Part shown: one piece after another, positions 36,320 to 44,615 of the stretch
Layout: every line of letters starts with the position of its first letter
How positions within the stretch are numbered: position 1 is the first letter of the stretch
DNA from: an uncultured Thiotrichaceae bacterium
GTDB taxonomy: Bacteria; Pseudomonadota; Gammaproteobacteria; Thiotrichales; Thiotrichaceae
DNA: 52,465 nt
Direction of reading: 5' to 3'
NCBI GenBank assembly: GCA_937925855.1
Contig: CALAMO010000002.1
Location: 80,020-132,484, forward strand
The notes under the pieces: generated by a model
The model's database searches: none
What the model saw: only the letters and a program-made list of their open reading frames with translations
What the model was told of the DNA's origin: nothing
Made by a program: the position numbers and the translations under genes

Positions 36320-36388
36320 GATCCCTCTTGTTGTTTAAAGGGATCATCTGTGCGGCGGTGTTGCGCCCTCGACGCCGCCGTTTTTTTT
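36320..36388 (+). promoter_or_regulatory. Double hairpin ending in an intrinsic terminator (lexA terminator, leader attenuator or small RNA)
   Basis: Hairpin 1 is GATCCCT (36320-36326) with AGGGATC (36339-36345). Hairpin 2 is an 8-bp G/C stem (36353-36360 with 36373-36380, one G-U pair, 12-base loop) followed by eight T. GCCCTCGA occurs both just before hairpin 1 (36314-36321) and in the loop of hairpin 2. The T run ends 19 bases before the next ATG, leaving only the AGGAG site between. Confidence 0.7.
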
Positions 36389-36407
36389 AGCGATAGGAGT
36401 AGATAAC

Positions 36408-36758
36408 ATGAATATCAACACACCCATAAAACAGGTCACTGCGGTGCCTTCTCCCGTCAATGCGGAAGAATCAGTGTCCCAAGAGCCATTGATACAAGAA
36501 GCAGGGATTGAGTACGCCGAACTGTGGCGCGTGATACGCGGTGTATTAGTGGTTTGGGCGGTGGCCGTTTGGCTGCTGCTGGTGATGATGCCAGGTATGC
36601 AACAGATTATTGACATCGGCAGCGCCATGCTGCATCTGCCGCATATGTTTATCGGGCTCGGCTTAGTGGGGGCAATTTTTGCCTCTTACAGCCTGCGTTC
36701 AGACGCACATCTGCTGTGGTTTTTAGGCGTATTGCTGTTAATCGCAGGCTGGATGTAG
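36408..36758 (+). CDS. Small membrane protein of unknown family
   Basis: 116 aa, with a GATAGGAG site before the ATG. A soluble N-terminus of about 40 residues rich in Glu, Ser and Pro is followed by three hydrophobic segments (about 43-62, 77-95 and 101-115). It lies directly behind a terminator-type hairpin and upstream of the 509-aa membrane protein on the same strand. I do not recognise a family. Confidence 0.75.
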   Translation: MNINTPIKQVTAVPSPVNAEESVSQEPLIQEAGIEYAELWRVIRGVLVVWAVAVWLLLVMMPGMQQIIDIGSAMLHLPHMFIGLGLVGAIFASYSLRSDAHLLWFLGVLLLIAGWM

Positions 36759-36872
36759 CGCAGAGTAAGAAGCCCGCTGCGAATCGCGCGATGATGTGGC
36801 GTTAAAGTGATACGAAGAAGGCGGCCACCTTCTCCATATCGGATTCCCGCAGCGTTCAAGTGTATGAAGCAA

Positions 36873-36896
36873 CATGTGAAAGATGTCTTTTACATG
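36873..36896 (+). promoter_or_regulatory. Hairpin in the leader of the 509-aa membrane protein gene
   Basis: CATGTGAAAGA and TCTTTTACATG form an 11-bp stem (one G-U pair) around a 2-base turn, ending 23 bases before the ATG at 36920. There is no T run, so it is not a terminator; it may control ribosome access or RNA processing. A smaller hairpin (AGAAGG / CCTTCT) lies about 50 bases upstream. Confidence 0.55.
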
Positions 36897-36919
36897 CGTG
36901 ACAACAGGAAAGTAATATT

Positions 36920-38449
36920 ATGACGGATTTAGAGCAAAATACCAACCCGGAGCGACCGGCTTTTCTGGTGAGAACCAAGTCGTTACGGGAGATACTGAGT
37001 GATTTACGTAAAGCTGAGCTATGGTTAATGGTTGCTGCGTTTGCGGCGTTTCTTGCCTCAGCGTTCTTTGTGGTGAAATATTTTGTCGGCGGTGAAATGC
37101 AGCCAGACCTGTGGACCGGTGAACAGTGGATGAACGCCTTTCTCGGCCTAGGTATCACGGCGGTGATAACCGCTGCCCAGGCCTTTCTATATGCCTCCGG
37201 TTATAAAGGGCATGCCGCACTGATTGCCACATTTATCGTCGTGTTCTTTGGCGTGTTCTCAGAAGTTTCGCAATCGATGGAACGTGAAGATGCCACGGTG
37301 CGTCATCGCTCTGAGAATAGCGCGGTGTTCAAAGCGACGCTGGGCAGTATTTCCAGTCTGGCGACTACCCCGGCATTATCCAGTGCGGCCGCGTCTGAAT
37401 TGGCGCGCGCCCGCCAAAAAGCCACGCGCCTACAAACGAGAATCGACAATAAAAATCGCTGTGCGTCGTGTGAAACCACGACCTTTCGCGAGCTGCGTAC
37501 TAGGCTAGCGGATGCCAAGGGCCGGGTCGCCGCCGCGCAGGCTCGGGCGGAGATGGAAATGCAAGCGCTGACCTCCTCAAATGCGGCGGCGCTACAGTCG
37601 GCGATTACCTCGGCTAAACAGCTGGAATATGATGAGGATAAGCACTATGCCATGATTCGCCTCTTAAAGTCGCTGTTTGGTGTGACCGGTATTTGGGCCT
37701 CGTTTCTGTTTTCCATCATTATCATCGGCACCTTTGAATATGCCTTTCACTTCGTTGGTGCTTATGTCGCGGACCACAAGCGCGCTTTACTCATGTTGGG
37801 GCGCGACAGCCAGGGGCGACGTGTTGATAACGGTAATCCGGTGCCAATGGAAGCGCAGATGCAATCTGGTAAGGGCGCCATTCCACAGGATCACGGCAAT
37901 CAGTTTCGAGAGGACTATCTCGGCGAGATGTCGCCGGATAAGCAGACTACTTATAATAATGAATTAGCAAAACATGGCATCGACTCGCCCTATGATGGGG
38001 CAATGAATCGCAGCGCAGCAGAGGCCGAGGTGCAGGCGGTAATCCATAAAGGAACGGGTCAGGATAGCCCCGCCGACACATCCAAGGCTAAAAACACCGG
38101 TCGAACCCTGGCGCGCACCCGTTTTTATAAGCTGATTTATAGCGAGGTACGCAACCTAATTCTAAATGGCGATATTAAACCTACGGTGCGCCCAGTCACT
38201 GAAGCGGTCACGACCATTATTAAGCATAAGGGGCATATTCTCGGCGTAAAACCAGCACTGATAGGCAAACCTCAGCGTCAGCAGATTGCACAGTTGATAT
38301 TAGAACACCTCGCGCAGGAGACGATTGTGGTGCGTAATCAGGAAGGAGGCGTGGGTAAACCCAAATATGTGCTTGCGCCGCAGTATATGAGTGCAATTAA
38401 ATTGAAACGCCAACAAGAGCAGGTTCCCGAACAGGCGCAGTATGTTTGA
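36920..38449 (+). CDS. Large membrane protein of unknown family with coiled coil and winged-helix-like tail
   Basis: 509 aa. Three membrane segments (about 35-56, 72-92 and 97-116) precede a charged coiled-coil region (about 155-245) containing a C-x-x-C pair (C181, C184). A fourth membrane segment follows (about 252-283). The cytoplasmic C-terminal part ends in a helical, winged-helix-like domain (about 405-490: RFYKLIYSEVRNLILNGDIK to GKPKYVLAPQY). Three plus one segments with a coiled coil between recall DUF4407-like proteins, but I cannot assign it. It ends 47 bases before a terminator. Confidence 0.8.
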   Translation: MTDLEQNTNPERPAFLVRTKSLREILSDLRKAELWLMVAAFAAFLASAFFVVKYFVGGEMQPDLWTGEQWMNAFLGLGITAVITAAQAFLYASGYKGHAALIATFIVVFFGVFSEVSQSMEREDATVRHRSENSAVFKATLGSISSLATTPALSSAAASELARARQKATRLQTRIDNKNRCASCETTTFRELRTRLADAKGRVAAAQARAEMEMQALTSSNAAALQSAITSAKQLEYDEDKHYAMIRLLKSLFGVTGIWASFLFSIIIIGTFEYAFHFVGAYVADHKRALLMLGRDSQGRRVDNGNPVPMEAQMQSGKGAIPQDHGNQFREDYLGEMSPDKQTTYNNELAKHGIDSPYDGAMNRSAAEAEVQAVIHKGTGQDSPADTSKAKNTGRTLARTRFYKLIYSEVRNLILNGDIKPTVRPVTEAVTTIIKHKGHILGVKPALIGKPQRQQIAQLILEHLAQETIVVRNQEGGVGKPKYVLAPQYMSAIKLKRQQEQVPEQAQYV

Positions 38450-38496
38450 ACGCTAGCCAGCGGTGATGTTTAGCTGGAGTATTAAAGCACAGAAAA

Positions 38497-38519
38497 GCCA
38501 CCGGTAGCGGTGGCTTTTT
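38497..38519 (+). terminator. Intrinsic terminator
   Basis: GCCACCG-GTAG-CGGTGGC forms a 7-bp stem with a 4-base loop followed by five T. It ends the unit containing the two unknown membrane protein genes. Confidence 0.9.
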
Positions 38520-38779
38520 CAATCGCCTAAACGTTCTGTTTAGTGCTGATTTATGCAATATTTGTTGTTAACGCTCTAATTTAATAGGAGGTAAAAATCC
38601 TGGACTTAAGCAGTTATTCAAGATATTTTAATATAGGTAAGTATTAATATGAAATTACGGGCAGCAATTAATAAAAATCTGTAGTTCAAGCAAGTATTTA
38701 GCGCACTTGGATTATGCAGAGACTATATTGAAGCCAATATGGATTTAGGGTATGGCACGTTAATAGAAGGAAGAAAACC
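38520..38779. other. AT-rich intergenic region with an orphan Shine-Dalgarno sequence
   Basis: Part of the 330-base gene-free stretch 38450-38779. A perfect AGGAGGT (38586-38592) is followed by no ATG or GTG at usable distance; CTG at 38600 would open only 15 codons. A short palindrome ATATTG-AAGC-CAATAT lies at 38725-38740. The promoter of the M16 peptidase gene should be here but no clear -35/-10 pair stands out. Confidence 0.4.
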
Positions 38780-41533
38780 TTGTTAAAACGAATGACTTTC
38801 CTCAGCGTTTTTTGCACCGTTTTTTTCATTGCCGCATGCACGCAGAACAATTCAATACTGAGTGAACATGTATTGTCTAACAACCTGAGAGTCATCGTAG
38901 ATCAAAGTCAGGCTGATCAGGTAGAAGTTAGACTACTTATCAAAACGGGCAGTTTACAGGAGCATGACAATCAACAAGGGTTCGCTCATTTTGTCGAACA
39001 TTTAGCCTTCAATCATACCGAGAAGTTCCCGAAAGAAACCTTGTTTCGCCAGTTGGAAAGCTTAGGAATATCGCCCGGTATCCACAGCAACGCATTCACG
39101 AATTTCAACAGCACCCTTTATAATATCAGCCTGAAAGCCCCCACTGATGAGAAACTAGCAACTGCTTTAGAGATTCTTGCGCAGTGGGCTATGCACATCC
39201 AATTCGATCAAAAAATCATCGATGCCGAAAAACCTATCGTTAAAGAAGAATGGCGCTTGCGCCACCCTCAGGAGCAAGGCTGGCAGGCTCAGTATCTCAA
39301 AGCCATCCATAAAGACAGTCGTTATGCCAACCGCCTACCCATAGGTGATATGAGCATCATCGAACAAGCGACGGCGACAGACCTCGAAGCCTTTTACAAA
39401 AAATGGTACCAGCCCCATAACGCTGCCCTTATTATCACCGGAGCGGTTAATACAGATAAGGTCAAAAAGCGGATAGAACAATACTTTGGCGATTGGAAAT
39501 CAACTCATGCGATTACCCCCAAGGTTTACAACCTTAGTATAGACTCGATTCCTGAAAAATTGATACTAGCCGATGCTAAAGTCGATCAAAATATCGTTCA
39601 GTTAGATTATTATTTGCCTTACAGCCGTCCACGCAGTACAGAAGCTTTATTAGAACGTCAAATTTGGGGCAGCGGTCTTGATATATTACGCCAGCGATTG
39701 AAAAATCGTTTGCAGGAAACAAAGGGTAAAGTCAGCGACGTTGGCGTGTTTTGGGAGTATCCGTCTCCCGATATATTGCATGTTGGTGTTTTCTCTACAG
39801 TATCTGGCGAAGACCTGGAAACCGCAACGCGCCTAATCAACGAAGAAACGCAAAAACTAATTCAACACGGCGTGACAGAAACAGAACTCAAAACATGGAC
39901 TGAAAGTAAATTAGCTAAAAGTCGAACGATGAAGGACACGCCAGAGGGTGCAGCGAATCTGGCAGTGCGCCATTTCCTCTATGACAACCCATTATCCACC
40001 TGGGACGAATGGTTGGAACAGTTAGAGGGTTTCTTGCCCACGCTAACCGCAGCACAGCTCAATAAGCTCATGGGTGATTTGTTATCTGTAAAGCCGAACA
40101 TGCTGCTTGTGCACAATCCTGATATTCAGCCGCCCAGTCAGGCACAAATAAGCATATGGCTGGCTAGCAGCGCCAAAACAGCGTTGGCCAGTGTTCAACA
40201 GCCGACTCCAGAGAATAAAGAACGTGGTTTATGGCAAATTGCACCCGAGACGACCGGTGAAATCGTTGCAAGTCGCGTTATTAACGCCGACTTAAAAGAA
40301 TGGACTCTAAGCAATGGCATAAAAGTCTACTATCGCTACAGTAAAGAGCAACCCGGTAAAGTTTGGTATCACTTATCGGGTATCGGTGGCACCGATCAGT
40401 TGACTCAAGAACAAACAGTACACGCGCGACTGGCATTAGAGACGATTGGCAGCAGCGGCCTGCGTGAGATGAATGGCCCACAGCTTGCCCAATGGATAAG
40501 CGATAACAACCTATCGTTACGGCCTTTCTACAATTTTTGGGAGCGGGGCGCGTATGGCAGTAGCTTGAAGCAGGATTTTGCCATCGCGCTGCGTCTGCTG
40601 CATGTTTCGCTTACGGAAGGCCGGGTAAGTCCGCAGGCCTGGGAACATAATCTCGGAAACAATAGACAGCAGCTGATCCAACTCAGCAAAAGCCGGATTA
40701 AGCCATGGCGCGAAGCAATAGACACGACGCTTTTCCAAAACGACAGCGCTTTTAGATCTGTTACGCTGGCTGAGTTGAGTGCGGTTACCCCGGATCATCT
40801 TAGCGCCATTTACAAAGACTATTACAGCGGCGCACAGAATTATCGTTTAGCCATTGTCGGTGATATTGATGAGGCCAGCGCTCGTCAAGCAGTTCTTGAG
40901 AGTATGGCCACTTTACCGGCCGTTCAATCCACAGCCACTCTGACCGCGCGTCCGTTCCCCAGAATCACTAAGCCGAGTGACTTAACCATCAGCGCTAGCG
41001 GCGAGCGGGCGGCAAGTCTGATGTATAAGCTTACTCTGGATAAAACGAAATTACCCTCTCTGACATTCTCAGAACTATCATACCTGCAGCCGTGGCTTCG
41101 TTCGACTTTCATGCGAGAACTTAGAGAGAAAGACGGTTTGGTTTATTCGGTTAATGTTGCGGTAGAAGGCGGCGTGAAAGCGTTAAAAGATTTTACCCTC
41201 ACTATTGAACTGGCCTGTGATCCCGATAAAGTTGCCGTAGTACGCGAACGCATCGCACAGATTCTAACGAATGCAGCGCAGAACTCAGAAGTCACTGAAG
41301 AGCGCTTAGCGGCTTGGCAGGCAGAAAAACAGGCGGAGCTGCAAGATGTATTAAATAAACCCGCTGAACTTTCGGTAGCACTACTGTTCGCTTCACTACT
41401 GGGCATACCGCTGGAAAAGGCTGAAGATATAGATTATCGCACCCAGCGTCCCATGCCTGAATCTTTGCAGGCAGCGCTCAAAATGCTGATCGGGCCAGAG
41501 GCGATTCCAGTGTGGATGGTCTGGATGCCTTAA
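38780..41533 (+). CDS. M16-family zinc metallopeptidase, lipoprotein
   Basis: 917 aa. The inverted zinc motif H70-F-V-E73-H74 is followed 76 residues later by E150, the spacing typical of M16 enzymes; the C-terminal inactive-type half is also present, giving a PqqL/pitrilysin-like clamshell. Lipobox FIAAC (Cys20) indicates a lipoprotein. The TTG start at 38780 is preferred over ATG at 38792: GAAGGAAG lies 8-9 bases upstream and only the TTG start supplies the Lys-Arg of the signal peptide. It probably degrades peptides in the periplasm. Confidence 0.9.
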   Translation: MLKRMTFLSVFCTVFFIAACTQNNSILSEHVLSNNLRVIVDQSQADQVEVRLLIKTGSLQEHDNQQGFAHFVEHLAFNHTEKFPKETLFRQLESLGISPGIHSNAFTNFNSTLYNISLKAPTDEKLATALEILAQWAMHIQFDQKIIDAEKPIVKEEWRLRHPQEQGWQAQYLKAIHKDSRYANRLPIGDMSIIEQATATDLEAFYKKWYQPHNAALIITGAVNTDKVKKRIEQYFGDWKSTHAITPKVYNLSIDSIPEKLILADAKVDQNIVQLDYYLPYSRPRSTEALLERQIWGSGLDILRQRLKNRLQETKGKVSDVGVFWEYPSPDILHVGVFSTVSGEDLETATRLINEETQKLIQHGVTETELKTWTESKLAKSRTMKDTPEGAANLAVRHFLYDNPLSTWDEWLEQLEGFLPTLTAAQLNKLMGDLLSVKPNMLLVHNPDIQPPSQAQISIWLASSAKTALASVQQPTPENKERGLWQIAPETTGEIVASRVINADLKEWTLSNGIKVYYRYSKEQPGKVWYHLSGIGGTDQLTQEQTVHARLALETIGSSGLREMNGPQLAQWISDNNLSLRPFYNFWERGAYGSSLKQDFAIALRLLHVSLTEGRVSPQAWEHNLGNNRQQLIQLSKSRIKPWREAIDTTLFQNDSAFRSVTLAELSAVTPDHLSAIYKDYYSGAQNYRLAIVGDIDEASARQAVLESMATLPAVQSTATLTARPFPRITKPSDLTISASGERAASLMYKLTLDKTKLPSLTFSELSYLQPWLRSTFMRELREKDGLVYSVNVAVEGGVKALKDFTLTIELACDPDKVAVVRERIAQILTNAAQNSEVTEERLAAWQAEKQAELQDVLNKPAELSVALLFASLLGIPLEKAEDIDYRTQRPMPESLQAALKMLIGPEAIPVWMVWMP

Positions 41534-41598
41534 TGCATCAATATATTAGGATAGACTAAAATACTACACATAAACCAATAGATGACATCATAACAAAC

Positions 41599-41616
41599 CG
41601 GGGCACGTTCGCCCCG
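41599..41616 (+). terminator. Possible intrinsic terminator after the M16 gene
   Basis: CGGGGC and GCCCCG pair around a 6-base loop, followed by TGATTTT. The stem is strong but the T run is short. Confidence 0.5.
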
Positions 41617-41754
41617 TGATTTTGAGCAGGATGAGGGTTACAATACCTGCTATTATACGTGTGGCCGTTGTTTGATAACAGTCAGCGGGTAAAGGCTTGT
41701 GCCGACACTTCGTACCTGTACTGATGCCTATATTTAAGATTATAAAAATTTCGG

Positions 41755-43104
41755 ATGCTCCCCGTTATGTGTAAACGACTCTTGCTGCTGGTGTTTCTGA
41801 GCACTGTATTTTGCCTACCGTTACAGGCGACCGGTGATATTTATGGGCCGGTAGATCGCCGGGATACCTTGTGGAATATCGCTGAAAAACTAAGCCCTGC
41901 AAAAAATCTCACCGTGCAACAGGTGATGATGGCGCTGTACCAGAAAAATCCCCACGCCTTTACCGTCAACAATATTAGCTCACTGCGGAAAGGCGCTCAT
42001 CTGTTGGCGCCAACAGCGGCAGAGGTGCAGCGTATTAAGCGTGAAACGGCGGTGGCAATGGTGCAGCGCCACAATACCCGCTGGAAAAAACGCCGTTTCG
42101 TTAAAACAAATGCCCCTATGCCCACTGAACTCAAACAGAAACTAGCAGCGCAGGCCGCTGTCGGTGCCGCCGCTGAGCGCCAGGAAAATACAGTGCTTAT
42201 GGGCCCACTACCGTTAGTAAGCAAGGAAGCTGTGCCAGCTCAAACAGCGGCTGCATCGGTGCAGACAGCGCAGAATCAACCCCAGACGACAGATGCCCCA
42301 CGTTCAACAGTGGCAGCGCCGACTTCACAGCCGGACACGACACAATACACAGCGCAATTATCGGCCCAGCTGAATGAAGTACAGCGTGAACTGGCGCAAA
42401 CCCGTGTTGAAAACCAGCGGCTGAAGGATGAGATGCGCGCGCTGAAAAATTCGCAGACCCAAACGTTAGGCGTATCAGAAGACAATCAGAACATCCAGAT
42501 TCAGCTTGACGCGCTCAAGCACGAACTGGCTGAGTTACGTTCTATTTTGTCAGAAAAAAATAATCACATTAAGGTCCTACAGGCTTCGCTCAAGGAGGCG
42601 AGCGTGGCGATTAAATCGCAGCATGCCGACAATATGCGTCTCTATAATAAATTGAGGGAGCTTAGCCCCGAAAGTGTGGCGGTGATGGAAGCTAATCAAG
42701 TCAAAGAGACGGCACAACCGACGCCTCTACTGGAACTAGCGGAGGTTAGCACACAAGCTGAGATGCCTCTCGCGGGTAACGCTAACGCAGCGCAGACCGA
42801 TAACGCTGGGATTACGCAGGTCTGGGCTGATGAATCGCCAGACCGTGCAGCAGGCGCATTAAAAGCAGGCAGCAGCGTTACCTTAGGTGATATATTGAGT
42901 AATCAATCAACCCCGCCAGCTGCTGAGCAAGCAGAAGCCCAGTCGCTTGGGTTTAGTTTTTCGAACACACGGTCTGCTAAAGTTTCACCCATTGCCTGGG
43001 CTGCCGTGTTAATCTCATTCGTCTTTATACTCTTCATGATTGTGCGCGCATTGCTCATGCAAAATGAGCTGCGTCGCTTTGAAATCGATGATACTGCTTC
43101 CTGA
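41755..43104 (+). CDS. FimV-like LysM-domain protein
   Basis: 449 aa. A signal peptide (to about QATG) precedes the FimV N-terminal domain (DIYGPVDRRDTLWNIAEKLSP...VMMALYQKNPHAF), a LysM-like peptidoglycan-binding module. A Gln/Thr/Ala-rich linker, a coiled coil (about 195-305) and one membrane segment (about 414-434) follow. Pseudomonas FimV is about twice as long and ends in a cytoplasmic TPR domain that is missing here. A role at the pole or in type IV pili is inferred from the family. ATG at 41767 is an alternative start. Confidence 0.8.
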   Translation: MLPVMCKRLLLLVFLSTVFCLPLQATGDIYGPVDRRDTLWNIAEKLSPAKNLTVQQVMMALYQKNPHAFTVNNISSLRKGAHLLAPTAAEVQRIKRETAVAMVQRHNTRWKKRRFVKTNAPMPTELKQKLAAQAAVGAAAERQENTVLMGPLPLVSKEAVPAQTAAASVQTAQNQPQTTDAPRSTVAAPTSQPDTTQYTAQLSAQLNEVQRELAQTRVENQRLKDEMRALKNSQTQTLGVSEDNQNIQIQLDALKHELAELRSILSEKNNHIKVLQASLKEASVAIKSQHADNMRLYNKLRELSPESVAVMEANQVKETAQPTPLLELAEVSTQAEMPLAGNANAAQTDNAGITQVWADESPDRAAGALKAGSSVTLGDILSNQSTPPAAEQAEAQSLGFSFSNTRSAKVSPIAWAAVLISFVFILFMIVRALLMQNELRRFEIDDTAS

Positions 43105-43244
43105 GCTGTCAGACTAATAGGTAAACCGGTGTGCACTAGTAGCTGTGTTTACTTTTTAGAGAAAGACGCCTTTGGCTTATAGCCGGAGACTTTAGGGCGA
43201 CTTTGTTTCTTAATTCAGAATATTATTAGAGTATCAATCGTAAA

Positions 43245-43253
43245 TGTGGATAA
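43245..43253 (-). promoter_or_regulatory. Consensus DnaA box
   Basis: TGTGGATAA, i.e. TTATCCACA on the minus strand, the strongest E. coli-type DnaA box. It lies just before the large hairpin at 43258. Confidence 0.6.
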
Positions 43254-43257
43254 GTTG

Positions 43258-43332
43258 CTCAGCTTCCATTAAGGGAACCACTGATGGCTGCAATTTATGC
43301 AGCAGCAGTGACACCTGAAAAGCTGAGTTTTT
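43258..43332 (+). ncRNA. Candidate structured RNA ending in a T run
   Basis: The outer stem CTCAGCTT / AAGCTGAG (43258-43265 with 43320-43327) encloses an inner hairpin made of ACTG / CAGT and GCTGC / GCAGC with loop AATTTAT. TTTTT follows the outer stem. It could be a small RNA with its own terminator, or a distant terminator of the FimV-like gene. No promoter is evident. Confidence 0.4.
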
Positions 43333-43379
43333 AGTCCTAATACGAAATTTTTAGTTGACTTTGCACCAAAAAAGAGCAC

Positions 43380-43433
43380 CTAGCTAGCATTCATATCCTT
43401 TTAAAGGATTATTTGTCTGCTTTTTAGCTAGAC
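43380..43433. repeat. Nested inverted repeats
   Basis: CTAGCTA (near 43380) and TAGCTAG (near 43426) flank a perfect inner palindrome ATCCTTT-T-AAAGGAT (43395-43409). The stretch is AT-rich. Together with the hairpin to its left and the DnaA-like iterons to its right this makes the gap 43105-43613 unusually structured. Confidence 0.45.
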
Positions 43434-43459
43434 ACCTATTAAAGTGGTTATTCAGGCTC

Positions 43460-43495
43460 TGTGGATGTTCCTGTGGATAACTCTGTCAATAACTC
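43460..43495. repeat. Three 12-bp iterons, each with a DnaA-box-like core
   Basis: TGTGGATGTTCC, TGTGGATAACTC and TGTCAATAACTC are three consecutive 12-base units. The middle unit holds a perfect TTATCCACA box (minus strand); each outer unit differs from it at two of nine positions. They end about 118 bases before the adenosine-kinase-like gene. Confidence 0.6.
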
Positions 43496-43613
43496 TTAGT
43501 AAGCCCAATCTATCAGACACTTTTTCAAGATGCGTCAGACATTAACTGGAAAAAAAAATTTCTATGAGGTAAAAGACCGGTCAACTTATTTAATCGAAAA
43601 CGAAGAGAAAATC

Positions 43614-44615
43614 ATGAAGTATGATGTTTATGGAATGGGCAACGCGCTGGTGGATAAAGAATTTGAAGTCAACGATGCATTTCTGGATGAGCAGGCCATC
43701 GAAAAAGGTCTAATGACGCTGATTGATGAAGATAAACGTCATGCATTATTGGCGAGTTTACAGCAGGCTTATGGCCTCAAGAAACGGACTGGCGGTGGTT
43801 CAGCGGCCAATACTATTGTCTCCATCAGCCAGTTTGGCGCTAAAACGTTTTATGCATGCAAAGTCGCTAATGATGAACTCGGCCAGTTTTATCAGCAGGA
43901 TTTAGTCGCAGCTGGGGTTGATAACGGCCTGGGACGGCTGAATGCTGAAGGCGTTACCGGCCAGTGTCTAGTGATGGTGACGCCCGATACTGAGCGCACG
44001 ATGAATAGCTTTTTAGGTATTACCTCTGATTTCTCTGCGGCTGAAGTGCATATGGACGAGCTACGTGAAGCGCAATACCTTTATGTAGAAGGCTACCTGG
44101 TGACCTCTGATGTGTCGCGCAATGCGGTATTAGAAGCCCGTAAGGTCGCTCGTGAAGCTGGGGTCAAAATGGCCTATACCTTCTCGGATCCATCCATGGT
44201 GACCTACTTCAAGGACGGCGTGGACGAAGTGCTGAGTGAAGGGGTGGACGTGCTGTTCTGCAATGAAGAAGAGGCGATGATATATTCAGGGGCAGATTCC
44301 ATCGATGCGGCGGTTGAGGTGCTGCTCCAAAAAACAGAAAAATTGGTGGTGACGCTGGGTCGCGCCGGTGCCCTCGTGGCGAATGCCAACGGCAGCCGGA
44401 TACAGGTGCCCACTCAGGTCGTTGAAGCCGTTGATACTAACGGTGCTGGTGATATGTTTGCCGGGGCGTTTATGTACGGTCTGGTGAAGGGCATGAGTGA
44501 TGAGCAGGCTGCGTTGCTGGCGAATCGGGCGGCGGGTGAAATCGTCCAGGTGTTTGGCGCGCGTTTGGAGCGCGAGGTACAGCAACGCATACTGACTGAG
44601 GTCTTAGCGGCCTGA
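43614..44615 (+). CDS. PfkB-family kinase, adenosine-kinase-like
   Basis: 333 aa from the ATG at 43614, where the conserved MKYDVYGMGNALVDKEF begins; a longer frame from 43530 lacks family similarity. GGGSAANTI and DTNGAGDMFAGAF are the substrate and catalytic motifs. The GMGNALVD start and overall pattern fit bacterial adenosine/sugar kinases of this group. Adenosine, inosine or ribose-type substrates are all possible. It overlaps selO by one base (TGATG). Confidence 0.85.
   Translation: MKYDVYGMGNALVDKEFEVNDAFLDEQAIEKGLMTLIDEDKRHALLASLQQAYGLKKRTGGGSAANTIVSISQFGAKTFYACKVANDELGQFYQQDLVAAGVDNGLGRLNAEGVTGQCLVMVTPDTERTMNSFLGITSDFSAAEVHMDELREAQYLYVEGYLVTSDVSRNAVLEARKVAREAGVKMAYTFSDPSMVTYFKDGVDEVLSEGVDVLFCNEEEAMIYSGADSIDAAVEVLLQKTEKLVVTLGRAGALVANANGSRIQVPTQVVEAVDTNGAGDMFAGAFMYGLVKGMSDEQAALLANRAAGEIVQVFGARLEREVQQRILTEVLAA

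Noticed and set aside
43105-43613. Chromosomal replication origin
   Set aside because: DnaA boxes are present, but no dnaA, dnaN, rpmH or gidA flanks the region and no skew data are available; kept only as a finding about DnaA-type iterons.
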